From: Gibbula magus
Taxonomy: Eukaryota > Mollusca > Gastropoda > Trochida > Trochidae
NCBI GenBank assembly: GCA_936450465.1
Contig: OW388302.1
Coordinates: 10,937,530-11,001,529 of the forward strand
Length of the DNA: 64,000 bases
Direction of reading: 5' to 3'
The notes beneath the pieces are model-generated. The model was not told the origin of the DNA. It did not search any database and saw only the letters and a list, made by a program, of their open reading frames with translations. This document shows positions 1 to 11,141 of this stretch, piece after piece (position 1 is the first letter of the stretch; the number at the start of each line of letters is the position of its first letter). Both the position numbers and the translations under genes were made by a program.

Positions 1-1459
1 TGGGTACACTGTTCATAGTCTGTATTCTATGGAACTTAATTTTATTGCAAAGTTCAAACAAGTTTCCTAATTGGGAGTAAATTACATTTTGTTTCAGAAA
101 TCAGAGTATAATTAAGTTGCAACAATTCAATCGATTAACTTAGGCGTAATTTAAAAAAGAGTCTACAAAAAAATCCGCCCTTTTAGTAAATTCATATTTA
201 CAATTTGCAAGACTGCTAAAGTTATTGGTTCAATTTTGCCAGCAAATTCCAGTCTCAAACACATTGACATAACAGAAGGAAGCAATGACTACCAACTTGT
301 GATAGTGTTGTTAAGCAGATGAATTACAGTTAATCCTTGTATGGCGGAGATCAGAGCCTAGTGGAGACATGCTCAGAGACGGAAACAGAAGCTATCGTTA
401 CCTCTTGTGCATATTGACTCAATATCAGGTTTCAACAGGTCATAAAATGTTGCAGCTATAAATTACATAACTTTCTACTTGACACTGTGACTGCAAGTTT
501 CAATGTCCGTGTATCGGATAGATCAGGTCACGACGACCTGTATATTCATGCAGTGGTATTATACATATATTATATATCAGCACATGAGTTTCAATCTTCA
601 CTTTTATTTGATATCAATAAGACAATATTGAGTCTTTATGTCCACACATTGCATTACAAAAGTATTGTCTTCAACAATACGACGGTGTTCGTGTTTACTT
701 TTATTTGTCGAAACGAAATTAATGTGGGGAAAACAAAATGATAAAATGGGAAACGGCGTACATTTTCGAAGCAAGTAAACCATCATTTTTACATTAGATG
801 ATGAGCATATTTTGCTATACAATATAAGAAATGTATCCCTGACATATCTACATAACTGCAGACAATGTGACTAAAAGTTTGTGTTCGATAATAAATGTTT
901 GTATCTAATGATCATTGCTTTAGACTTTCTTTCCAAAAGAGGCACAATGTCACACGTGGCTTACCTGCAACAAAGGTTTTAATGGTAATAAACAGTTTAT
1001 TTTCTGATGGTGCTGGTAATAAATTTGTTACGGATCATAGTACTAATGTATTATTTGTTCATCTAAAACACTTGTTTGATACCTCTACTGTACAAAGTGT
1101 TCAAAGCAAAATCATTGAGATTCTGTTTAAATATACACAAGATTTTACTATACATAAGGTAGATGCAAAGAGTTAGATGTGTAAGGTTAAGTAACAGACA
1201 TGCATTATTTATTTGTTTAACCTTTGTCATTCGTTACAATTAAAAACAGAAATGTATAATGTCAGAAATACCTTATTAAGCTTTAGGGAAAATGTACTGC
1301 TATTTCTTCTAGTTGTTAACAAGGAAGAAAACTACTGCAGTGGTTTAAAATAAATACATATGAAGGTAATGTCAATTAGTCTCGTTTATACTTTCATATT
1401 GTTTCATAAACTGGTGTACAGAAATGATTGTGACCATTGCATCTTGTAGATAATAAAAC
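1..1459. other. No gene recognised
   Basis: AT-rich sequence with short open frames only. The longest (895-1176, plus, 93 codons) matches no family I know and has no convincing splice borders. Bases 480-545 resemble 20968-21050 (shared 'tgtccgtgta', 'aggtcac' and 'atattcatg' blocks), so part of this stretch may be an old dispersed repeat. Confidence 0.5.
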
Positions 1460-1541
1460 GTGTTCCCGGAGAGAGCTGAAGGTGTTCCCGGAGAGAATGA
1501 ATGGTGTTCCCGGAGAGAATGAATGGTGTTCCCGGAGAATC
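1460..1541. repeat. 22-bp tandem repeat, about 3.7 copies
   Basis: Units start at 1460, 1482, 1504 and 1526. Each begins gtgttcccggagaga and then varies slightly. The open frames on the minus strand here come from this repeat. Confidence 0.9.
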
Positions 1542-1594
1542 GTTCAGGAAATAATATGGATACTGTGACACCTTGTTCACCTGCATGCAAAAGT

Positions 1595-1693
1595 CGCCTG
1601 GTCTAAACCCTAGTTGAAATAAATAATCGCCTGGTCTAAACCCTAGTTGAAATAAATAATCGCCTGGTCTAAACCCTAGTTGAAATAAATAAT
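1595..1693. repeat. 33-bp tandem repeat, three identical copies
   Basis: Units 1595-1627, 1628-1660 and 1661-1693 begin cgcctggtctaaaccctagt and are identical. Decayed cgcctg pieces follow at 1694, about 1887 and about 1935, so the array was once longer. Identity of the three copies suggests recent expansion. Confidence 0.92.
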
Positions 1694-2712
1694 CGCCTGC
1701 CGAGCCTTAGCAAATGTAAACAAACTAATGTTGTGTTTGTGCGTAAATACTTATATAGACATAATTATACAACATTCCATAGTATTATAATATTCACATT
1801 TTTAAAAATTATGATAATGATGTTTTACTTATTTAGAATTGCATGCAGATATTATGACTTCAAAAAAATTTGCATGGGTTGAACAATCGCCTGCCCGGAA
1901 TAATCCCCGGTTAACACTTTTTTCAAATTAATAATCGCCAGGTATGGAAAATCAATAATCAAAATCGTATTTCTCTAAAATCATATGTGTTTCGCCTCAT
2001 TTTGTTTCCCCTAACAATGTTATTAATTTTCAAAATATATACATATATATTCAATATGAGATATACTTAAACATAACACTGAACAACAAAACTGTACAAC
2101 GACTTTTCTATCATCATGCACTCGTTTGTAGTGCACGTTTGTAAAATTGTATTAATTATTTAATAAGTAGTCAATTCCAATGCATTCTGACGTTTGTTAG
2201 TATGAAATAAGTAATTTCAAAATCAAGAACCTAATTGAGCAGAATTTAATTTTCAAATAATGGTAATATGGTTGGATTCGTGCAAGGTTGTCATAATCAA
2301 TTTCAGTTAAATTTTGTTGAATCAATTGAGGACGGCTGCTTTCACCAGAAAACGCATTTTTGAATTGTGTCACATACGATAGCAATCTTTGGTAAACAAT
2401 TTGCTATTTTGACATTTGATATTTGACCCAAATGATAAAATCACATAAATACCCAAGTTGTTTGCCGTATATTATGTCAATTACTTGTTTGGTATTGATG
2501 TGTTATTAATGAATATGATCTATCAACATAACTGGTGTAAAATAGTGTTACTGGTTATATCGCACGAGAAGGTCAATACAATTGATAAGGTGGTGAGTTG
2601 ATGTATATACGTACAACTGCTTATATTTCACTAAAAGAGAATTAAGACTGTTAACTTGTTTTCAAACTCATGAGTAATTGGCGTGGCATGTTAAAATTAC
2701 ATTGAGAGCCTA
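1694..2712. other. No gene recognised
   Basis: AT-rich spacer with decayed cgcctg units up to about 1945. Nothing coding was recognised. Confidence 0.5.
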
Positions 2713-4540
2713 TAGATAGATAGATATTCTTTATTTCCTCCAGCATTTGAAGATTGCATTACAAAATACAGGAATATTATATACAGGACATTTCACATGT
2801 TACACACAGCGTATATTTATAGTAGGTTTCTCCATTTACTCACTGTAGAGCTAACAATCAACATTATATTCTTCCATGTATCATATGTTATCACGTCTTC
2901 ACAGAAGACAGGTATACTTCCCAATAAAAAAGATAGAAGAATATCTTCTTCATCATTCCATAACATGACAGACATTTCAACATCTAAAATATCAATTATA
3001 TTGTTAAAAAGCACCTCCCTTTCATTACAGTTGATTTTACAATAAAGTATGACATGTTTGATGATATCGTGGGCAACAGTGCCGCACACACATTCTCTGG
3101 AATGCAATGATTGTGCGCCTACACGTACAAGTGTGGCAATGTCAAAAAACTTATGTTCATGGTCTTGAGCTAGTTTCCACAGGCGATGTTCTCTACCTGA
3201 TCTGATGGACATATAACGTGATAAGGAGAGTCTACATTGGAGCTCATTAATTATATCTTTATTATCTGCAGCTTTGATCTTACGTTTTACAATATCAGAC
3301 CATTGATGTTTTGGCATAAGCTGAGATGTACATATATATTTATCTATCTCACCATACAGATCATATTTGTGAGTAAGATTAAGCATATGGAATATGGGGG
3401 ACTTGGTGTCCCATTTGCATGTTTGAATCAGCGATAAACTGCTTTTGTATTGCCCAATCCTTGTAAAGAAAAGTTGCTTGAAGATAAACTTGGGGCTTGC
3501 GTTACATAATTTGCCTAAAAAGACAAGGGCTTGTTGTTCTACATGTTTTGCAATGGAGATAAGGCCAAGTGTGTCTTTAACAATAACATTGGGGGTGGTT
3601 TTTGAAAAACCCTGTATTTTCTTGCAGAAGTATCGCTGACTCATTTCTAGCATATCATACTCTTTGAGGGACAGTTTCCCCCATACATGACATCCATACA
3701 GACCACAAGGTAGAATTACTCTGTTCCATATTCTTACAGCCGCTAAAGGGTTAAGGCCGCCAAAGTGTAGTCCGAACTCATGATTAACATTGTACAAACG
3801 TCTAACCTTATCACATGCTCTTTGAGTACGCTCAAGACTGGACTTAGCTGTTGATAATAATACACCAGCATAAACAATAGATGATTTGACTGGAAGTTGT
3901 GCATTACCCAGATACAATTCAGGGTTAACATGATGTTTCGATGTACATACAAATGATAAAACTGCACTTTTACCTGCATTGTATCTAAGCTGCCATTTGT
4001 TAGCATAACCCTCGGTAGTATGGAGCAAATTCTGTAGGTCAGATGGGCTACTACTAAGTAAACTTGTATCATCTGCTAGAAGAATAGCGGGACAGTTACT
4101 CCAGGGAAGACACAAACCACTGTTTGTTGCATTAAGGTCATACAGTAAATCATTAATATATAATGAGAACAACCATGCAGATATAACTCTCCCCTGGCCG
4201 ACGCCCTGTCTAACATGGAAAACATCTGACTGAAGTCCAGCAAATATAACACAAGAATGCATAGACATGTAAGACTTACGCAGTATTCTCCATAGTTTAC
4301 CTCTTATACCGATATTGTGGAGCTTATAGAAAAGTCCATCAAGCCATACACGATCAAATGCTTTCTCATTATCAAGGAATGCACAATAAACATTTGATCT
4401 TCTTTCATTGTAATAAGCTACACTTTCACACAATGTTAAGACAGCTGTATCTGCACCTGCACCCTTTCTAAACCCAAGCTGGAATGGATGTGGGAAATTA
4501 GCATCTCCTGTTTTGAGTAGTTTTAATTTAGCAGTTGTAT
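2713..4540 (-). mobile_element. LINE C: 5'-truncated non-LTR retrotransposon
   Basis: Reading the minus strand, the element runs from the edge of the GGTAGTAGT satellite near 4540 to about 2713. It carries one long RT frame, a short 3' UTR with an AATAAA-like motif and a (ATCT)n-type tail (2713-2730). The 5' half (any ORF1, the endonuclease and the RT fingers) is missing, as is usual for LINEs truncated during target-primed reverse transcription. The clade was not assigned. Confidence 0.85.
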
Positions 4541-4547
4541 AATAGTA
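2817..4547 (-). CDS. Reverse transcriptase of LINE C (5'-partial)
   Basis: A single frame of about 576 codons without stops runs from the satellite edge to the stop at 2817. Visible RT features in order are an N-terminal LGFRKGAGADTAV segment, motif A as CAFLDNEKAFDRVW, motif B as GVGQGRVISAWLFSLYINDL and motif C as LADDTSLL (LADD rather than the more usual YADD or FADD). The C-terminus has a Cys/His cluster, ECVCGTVAHDIIKHVILYC, of the CCHC type common at LINE C-termini. The protein would copy element RNA into DNA at a nicked target. The absence of frameshifts suggests a fairly recent insertion. It has no start codon of its own and the 5' end is cut off, so it is unlikely to be expressed as a working element. 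Confidence 0.85.
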   Translation of the reverse strand, partial: YYYTTAKLKLLKTGDANFPHPFQLGFRKGAGADTAVLTLCESVAYYNERRSNVYCAFLDNEKAFDRVWLDGLFYKLHNIGIRGKLWRILRKSYMSMHSCVIFAGLQSDVFHVRQGVGQGRVISAWLFSLYINDLLYDLNATNSGLCLPWSNCPAILLADDTSLLSSSPSDLQNLLHTTEGYANKWQLRYNAGKSAVLSFVCTSKHHVNPELYLGNAQLPVKSSIVYAGVLLSTAKSSLERTQRACDKVRRLYNVNHEFGLHFGGLNPLAAVRIWNRVILPCGLYGCHVWGKLSLKEYDMLEMSQRYFCKKIQGFSKTTPNVIVKDTLGLISIAKHVEQQALVFLGKLCNASPKFIFKQLFFTRIGQYKSSLSLIQTCKWDTKSPIFHMLNLTHKYDLYGEIDKYICTSQLMPKHQWSDIVKRKIKAADNKDIINELQCRLSLSRYMSIRSGREHRLWKLAQDHEHKFFDIATLVRVGAQSLHSRECVCGTVAHDIIKHVILYCKINCNEREVLFNNIIDILDVEMSVMLWNDEEDILLSFLLGSIPVFCEDVITYDTWKNIMLIVSSTVSKWRNLL

Positions 4548-6564
4548 TTACTACTAGTAGCAGTGGTAATAGTTGTAATAGTGGTAATAGTGGTAGTAGT
4601 GGTAGTAGTGGTAGTAGTGGAAGTAATGGTAGTAGTGGTAGTAGCGGTTGCAGCAGTAGTAGTAGTAGTAGTGGTAGTGGTAGCAGTGGTAGTGGTAGTG
4701 GTATTGACAGTAGTGGTAGTAGTGGCAGTAGTAGTAGTGGTAGTAGTGGTAGTAGTAGTAGTAGTAGAAGTGGTAGTAGCGGTAGTAGCAGTAGTAGCGG
4801 TAGTAGTAGTAGTGGTAGTGGTAGTAGTGGTTTTAGTGGTAGTAGTGGTAGTAGTGGTAGTAGTGGTAGTAGTGGTAGTAGTGGTAGCAGTGGTAGCAGT
4901 GGTAGTAGTGGTAATAATGGTAGTAGTGGTAACAGTGGTAGCAGTGGTAGTAGTGGTAGTAGTAGTAGTGGTAGTAGCGGTAGTAGTAGTAGTAGTGGTT
5001 GTAGTGATAGTAGTGGTAGTAGTGGTAGTGGTGGTAGTAGCGGGAGTAGTAGTAGCAGTGGTAGCAGTGGTAGTTGTGGTAGTGGTCGTAGAAGTAGTTG
5101 TAGCAGTGGTTGCAGTGGAAGCAGGGGTAGAAGTGGTAGCAGTGGTAGCATTGGTAGTAGTGGTGGGAGTATTAGTAGCATTAGTAGTAGTGGTAGTAGT
5201 GGTAGTAGTGGTTGTAATGGTAGCAGTGGCAGTAGCGGTAGTAGTGGTAGAAGTGGCTGTAGTGGTAATAGTGGCAGTGGTAGTAGTGGTAGTAGTGGTA
5301 GTAGTGGTAGTGGTAGTAGTGGTAGAAGTGTTAGTAGTGGTAGTGGTAGTAGTGGTAGTAGTGGTAGTAGTGGTAGTAGTGGTAGCAGTGGTAGTAGTGG
5401 TAGTAGTGGTAGCAGTGGTAGTAGTGGTAGTAGTGGTAGTAGTGGTAGTAGTGGTAGTAGTGGTAACAGTGGTAGCAGTGGTAGTAGTGGTAGTAGTGGT
5501 AGTAGTGGTAGTAGTGGTAGCAGTGGTAGTAGTGGTAATAATGGTAGTAGTGGTAACAGTGGTAGCAGTGGTAGTAGTGGTAGTAGTGGTAGTAGTGGTA
5601 GTAGTGGTAGCAGTGGTAGTAGTGGTAGTAGTGGTAGTAGTGGTAGTAGTGGTAGCAGTGGTAGCAGTGGTAGTAGCGGTAGTAGCGGTAGTAGTGGTAG
5701 TAGTGGTAGTAGTGGTAGTAGTGGTAGTAGTGGTAGTAGCGGTAGTAGCGGTAGTAGCGGTAGTAGTGGTAGTAGTGGTAGTAGTGGTAGTAGTGGTAGT
5801 AGCGGTAGTAGTGGTAGCAGTGGTAGTAGTGGTAGTAGTGGTAGTAGTGGCAGTAGTGGTAGCAGTGGTAGCAGTGGTAGTAGTGGTAGTAGTGGTAGCA
5901 GTAGCGGTAGTAGCGGTAGTAGCGGTAGTAGTGGTAGTAGTGGTAGTAGTGGTAGTAGTGGTAGTAGCGGTGGTAGTGGTAGCAGTGGTAGTAGTGGTAG
6001 TAGTGGTAGTAGTGGTAGCAGTGGTAGTAGCGGTAGTAGTGGTAGTAGTGGTAGCAGTGGTAGTAGTGGTAGTAGTGGTAGCAGTGGTAGCAGTGGTAGT
6101 AGTGGTAGCAGTGGTAGTAGTGGTAGTAGCAGCAGTAGCGGTAGTAGTGGTAGCAGTGGTAGCAGTGGTAGTAGTGGTAGCACTGGTAGTAGTGGTAGCA
6201 GTGGTAGTAGTAGTAGTAGCAGTAGTAGCGGTAGTAGTGGTAGCAGTGGTAGCAGTGGTAGTAGTGGTAGCAGTGGTAGTAGTGGTAGCAGTGGTAGTAG
6301 TGGTAGTAGTGGTAGTAGTGGTAGCAGTGGTAGTAGCGGTAGTAGTGGTAGCAGTGGTAGTAGTGGTAGTAGTGGTAGCAGTGGTAGAAGTGGTAGCAGT
6401 GGTAGTAGTGGTAGTAGCAGTAGTAGCGGTAGTAGTGGTAGCAGTGGTAGCAGTGGTAGTAGTGGTAGCAGTGGTAGCAGTGGTAGCAGTGGTAGTAGTG
6501 GTAGTAGCGGTAGCAGTGGTAGTAGTGGTAGTAGTGGTAGCAGTGGTAGTAGTGGTAGCAGTGG
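4541..6564. repeat. 2-kb GGTAGTAGT satellite
   Basis: About 2 kb of 9-bp units ggtagtagt, with ggtagcagt, ggtagcggt and similar variants. The left end (4541-5340) is more degenerate than the centre and right. The sequence is free of stops in five of six frames, giving runs of Gly-Ser-Ser, Val, Thr, Leu-Leu-Pro and Tyr-Tyr-His. The only blocked frame reads TAG. The long open frames here (500-716 codons) are therefore composition artefacts and not genes. Confidence 0.95.
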
Positions 6565-9229
6565 ACAACAACATATATTTTAAAACACAATCAGTCGCAT
6601 TTCTGTTTGTAATAACTAAGATACGTTCATCTTCCACATCTCTTAGGCACGTGAACAGTTGTCATGAACAACTCGAAACACAGGTTCAGAAGAGAATTTG
6701 GACCCATGAGTAATCAAAACTGCAGTGTTTACCTAAACTATTTACCTGCAATGGAGGCATCAAGCAACTATATTAAAGCTTTGATCATATAATGGACATT
6801 AGACAAAAGTACTTCGAGGTCTAAATGATGACTGTTCATTTATTAAACATGGATAAAGAGAACTGAAGTAGTTTTATGTAGCAAATATACTAGACTACTA
6901 GATAACGTTGAGGATATTGTTTTTTAATAATTGTTATAATATCAGTTTGCATTCTAGATGTTCGGATAAATCTTACTTTTCAATGTTTTTCTCTAATAGC
7001 AGCTTTAAGCTGTGAAAATTGATCATCATGCCTCTTATTTGATTGAGTTCTTAATGTTACAACTAAGGAAATTTCACGAAAATCGGCACTCTCGTAATGA
7101 CCAAACTGGGGCTGAAAATACCCGTTTACTTACTCATAAATGTGCACCCAGAACGAAGAAGTTGCTTATCCATAAATGACTGTGTCTATTTGACTTTCAA
7201 ATTTTAAAATGCCACTCAATGAAGAAATTATTAACTCTACATGTATTTATAGCGATCACAACCAATAAATGTCTGACTATTTGAATCAATACCTCTTCAT
7301 GTCTGCAGTACATGCAATGTAGGAGTGCAGGAGTGCAAGGGAATATCAATACATCACTTGTCACGTGTTGCTTGACTACGTTTGCATGTGTGTTGCTAGT
7401 AAGTTTACACACTTGGATATGAATCTGCAATCTGTCTCTTATTGCTGATTAATTCTCATTAATTATGGCCCAAGAATGTGAAAGAATCGGGTAGGACGTG
7501 AAGCAGGTGATTTTGATATAATATTGTTTCTTTAAAGAAACGTCTATTTGTAACCCAAACTTTCGGCACTAGACTAATCTCTTATTCAGCATCAATAAAA
7601 TAAGCTACCAGACCATATACTCACAGTCTCGCTTCTGTCAAGACCCACCTTTTCAGAAATTATTACCTATAATCAATCGAGCGCACTGTGCACTTAAATA
7701 TTGTTAAGTTGATGCACTATACAAATGAATGTTTTATTATTTTCATACTTTCAGTGGACTGTGATATGCCCGATAACGGAATAAGGATCCACACCGAAAC
7801 GTAACATTGTCACATAAAGAAGTCGATGATCCATAAATATCCATGTCTTTTCAATAACACCAACTAGAATGCATCTCGAATAGCTGCTAGTGGTCTGATT
7901 ATTTCTACCAGGTTTTGTTTCATGTATAAGTCATCCATTAATCAGAAAGGGCTGGGATAAATATGCATTAATTTAAAAAGTGTTTATTGGGTAAACAAAC
8001 ATAACTTATATTCTTGCTGCTATGTCAAGGTTTACCTGAAACTGAGAATTGTCGAATACCAATCTCAGAATGTTTAACATTGTCCCTGAGTTTATTCTTT
8101 ATGGTTTTAGTCTATAAAGAACGTGGTTCATTAAACAGTTTAATACATGCATTTTGGGATTATTCCAACAATACTCTTAAAATCAAATACAAAGAAGTAA
8201 CAGCCTAACAAATAAACTAGTGAAGCGAGAATTATTTGTAAATAGTTCTGTGCGATCATATGAATGTACACCTGCAACATTAAAACAAATGTATATTTAC
8301 CTTATTCTTAAACAATGAAACATGCAACATGGCGGATATACACCTCTCCCAGGTATCGACCAGGAAACTTTTCAGGTAAACGCAAGCCTCATGCCCACAA
8401 TTGTCAGAGCAGGTAAGAGTTTCACAGTGTATATTGTCAAGGTATTGAGTTACAATCATTTAAGAGCGCCCGACGAGGGAGTGCACTGTGGATCATTAAG
8501 ATATGTCTATTCAAAAGTGTCGACTCAGTCTGTTTCAAAATATGTTAAATAATATATGTAGTGTTCATACACACGTGGTAAATGTTGAGTTTGCAAGTTC
8601 TCATATTTATTAACTTCGGAGATAAAAGAGTTAGCAAGAACAATGTGTCGACCACCATCAGTTTTAACTATTTTGAACTCCGAAGCTCATCAACCTTTAA
8701 ATAATACATTATGAGGTAGAACATGTTCAAGCAGTCGGGGCAACAAGGTAAAGCACTATAAGTTATAAACCCTTAGAGGCTAACTAGTCTGTACTCAAGA
8801 TGTCAGCTTTCTATTGTTTTTCATTCTAGAAGATTTGGCTGATTGTTTTGGTCGTGGGACCCTTATTATGGGCCAATAAATATTTACTTTGTTGCTTACG
8901 TTGAAGAAGGCACCTTTACAAAATAGTTCAACTTTAATAGGCCATCGATTTAGGAAAGAATAAGAAAATGCGTGTTTAGGCTGTGACCCCTGAGACCCTT
9001 AGATGAAACCACAAGTAACTTTATAATCCCATACGACTGCCGAGTCAATATATTCCGGCAGCCAGCCCTTGTGACTGGGAAAGTGCGTCCATAGAAAATG
9101 GTAGGGTGGGTGATCCTCGGATTTGCCTCCGACAGAAGATAGATGTTCGAGATGAGTGAATCCCCTAGTACATGTTTGGATGATGCTCTGGTCGCGGTTT
9201 GTTGCAGGTTGTTCCCTTGTAATGTCAAT
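6565..9229. other. Gene-poor stretch next to a Penelope-like remnant
   Basis: No exon was recognised. Short frames at 8014-8208 and 8322-8552 match nothing known to me. Two CCGAAA-containing blocks (7560-7605 on the minus strand, 7769-7805 on the plus strand) recall sequences that flank Penelope-like elements, but this is weak. Bases 8950-9229 probably hold the decayed 3' part of the Penelope-like element annotated next: in minus-strand frames the pieces VIDITREQ and RDQSIIQT resemble the end of the GIY-YIG domain region. Confidence 0.4.
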
Positions 9230-9586
9230 CACTTATTGGAGTTTTCTTTGGCGCCAGTTGTTATTTGTTGACAAGACTGTGGTAGCCTCCCAATTGATAG
9301 TGTGATACTTGTTCAGATTCCTGGTCAAGTGTGTTGCCATACGCTTTATGTTCCTTGATCCTTGTGTTGATAGGCTGCAGCATTTCTCTGATGTACTCTT
9401 GTCCACAGTGGCGTGGAATTTTTAAGTGCTGGTTCCTCTGCTGTTGAGCTGCTTGAGGATCTTGCACATGGAATATAACATCAATGCTTACTTTGTTCTT
9501 GACGAGGCGGCCAATCTTGTAGCTGAGATAGCCGATGTATTTAGGGAATTGTTACTCGAATTTTTCGGTTAAGGCTTGTGGGTGGT
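9230..9586 (-). pseudogene. Penelope-like element remnant, linker and GIY-YIG part
   Basis: Minus-strand translation gives VTIPLYIGYLSYKIGRLVKN, then VSIDVIFHVQDP, CGQEYIRE and INTRIKEHKAYGN. This order fits the region between the RT thumb and the GIY-YIG endonuclease of Penelope-like elements: an 'IPYI..SxKIxRxL' block, then a CGxxYIGxT-like block, then TRIKEH. At least one frameshift lies near 9545, and the normal YIGET is decayed to YIREM. The RT part of the same element lies at 16820-17385, and the two parts become contiguous when the foldback element between them is removed. Family assignment rests on remembered motif order and was not searched. Confidence 0.65.
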
Positions 9587-9704
9587 GTTGTATCCCAAGT
9601 TTGGATCTATATCATCTTAAGATGGGATAGTTCTCTGGTTAATCCCAACTGTGGATAAATCACGTTCTCAAGTTGGGATATGGGATAGCAGAACTTTTTA
9701 GAAC

Positions 9705-10130
9705 AAAATGAGTTTGATGAAAAAACTGTTTTTCATGAAAAAACTGTTTTTCATGAAAAAACTGTTTTTGATGAAATAACTGTTTTTGATGAAAAAACGG
9801 TTTTTGATGAAAAAACTGTTTTTGATGAAAAAACTGTTTTTGATGAAATAACTGATTTTGATGAAAAAGCTTATTTTGACGAAAAAAACGACCTTGATGA
9901 AAAAGGGACTTTGATGAAAAAAACGACTTTGATGAAAAAAAGCAATTTGATGAAATAAACTGACTTGGATTTAAAAAAATGAATTTCATGAAAAGAATGA
10001 ATTTGATGGAATAAGATTATTCTGATGAAAAAAATCATTTAAATGACAAAACGACTTTGATGAAGAACTGACTTTGATGAAAAAACTGACTTTGATGAAA
10101 AAAACAACTTTGATGAAAAAATGACTTTTG
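9705..10130. repeat. About 20-bp tandem repeat in left foldback arm
   Basis: Repeated ctgtttttgatgaaaaaa-type units with gat/cat variation, decaying to the right. The inverted counterpart is at about 16500-16690 (tttttcatcaaagtc units). The minus-strand FFHQK-type open frame (9660-9989) is an artefact of it. Confidence 0.85.
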
Positions 10131-10617
10131 ATGAATGCATTGAAAATCGAATTTGATAATAAATGAAATTACTTTGAAGAAAAAGATTTAGAATACACAC
10201 ATGATTGTTGCAAAAATAAACAGACTTTGAAATACAATGATGAGGATCATTAAAAAAATGGGCAAAATATAACTTTAAAGGGGAAAGGGATAAATTCAAT
10301 GCTTAAAATAATTTGATAACACATATTAATTTTGATAAAAAATACTTTTATGAAGAAAATGAAACCAAAGATAATGGTAGAGGAAAGTCTTGTTGGAATT
10401 GGCTATTACTAATAAGATAATTCACTTTAAAGCTATATCGATGCTTCCAATAACTACTACTTAGTGTTTAGACACCCCGAATGTGGATAGATTAAATCAA
10501 ATTGGGCCAAAACAGTTTCATTACAGACACTCCTTTTCATAATTCAACAAAGATGTTGATAAATTGAGTACTTACAAGTTATGAAAATATCTTCTACCAT
10601 TAAATTCTAATACTTAA

Positions 10618-11116
10618 TGGTGCTGTAGCACGCAAGTCTTACTGAAATAAAGTAACCTCACAAAAAGGTAAATACATGGCTAGATAAAACTCATTTATAA
10701 AAATAGGTAAAAAAACGAATGTACATGGTTCAGTTAAGTCCATTTCCCTTCGAGTGGCCATTTTAATGTGTTCACATTGAAATGACCGTAGTTCAAGTTA
10801 TCTGATTGATGTTGGGATACATAAACAGTCAGAGTACAATTTAAATTATTGCACCATGATGGAATGGTCATTCATTTTGCTGTCTTAATTCTCAAATTAG
10901 CATCAGACATACAACTCTACATCTCACACTGACGAGTTCCATACCACTGTCGATTTATAGGTCGCATTGTACATATAACCATTTTCTATTGATATGGTTT
11001 ATCGGGTCGTTTAATAAGATGGTTTCCCCTCTGACGTAACAATATATGGTGTAACTTATATAAGAAATGGAAAATTTTAGAAATTTGTTTGTTGAAAAAA
11101 CTGTGCTACAGCGCCT
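10618..11116. mobile_element. TTAA-flanked MITE inside left foldback arm
   Basis: TTAA at 10614-10617 and 11117-11120 flank 499 bp whose ends are inverted copies (tggtgctgtagcacg and gtgctacagcgcctt). There is no ORF. A second copy lies at 39789-40310, which supports it as a family. It is absent from the right foldback arm, so it inserted after the arms formed. Confidence 0.8.
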
Positions 11117-11141
11117 TTAAGGAGGTTAGGGCAAGGTTCAA

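Noticed and set aside
895..1176. 93-codon plus-strand frame as a gene
   Set aside because: It has some protein-like stretches, but no family, splice signal or neighbouring exon supports it.
2797..4072. Plus- and minus-strand frames overlapping LINE C
   Set aside because: Shadows of the RT frame in other frames, with no family signal.
4528..6713. Very long open frames (Gly-Ser, Val, Thr, Leu-Pro, Tyr-His runs)
   Set aside because: All arise from the GGTAGTAGT satellite, which lacks stops in five frames. There is no start context, splice signal or non-repeat domain.
9660..10299. Minus-strand frames rich in FFHQK or FSSKS
   Set aside because: Translations of the 20-bp tandem repeat in the foldback arm.
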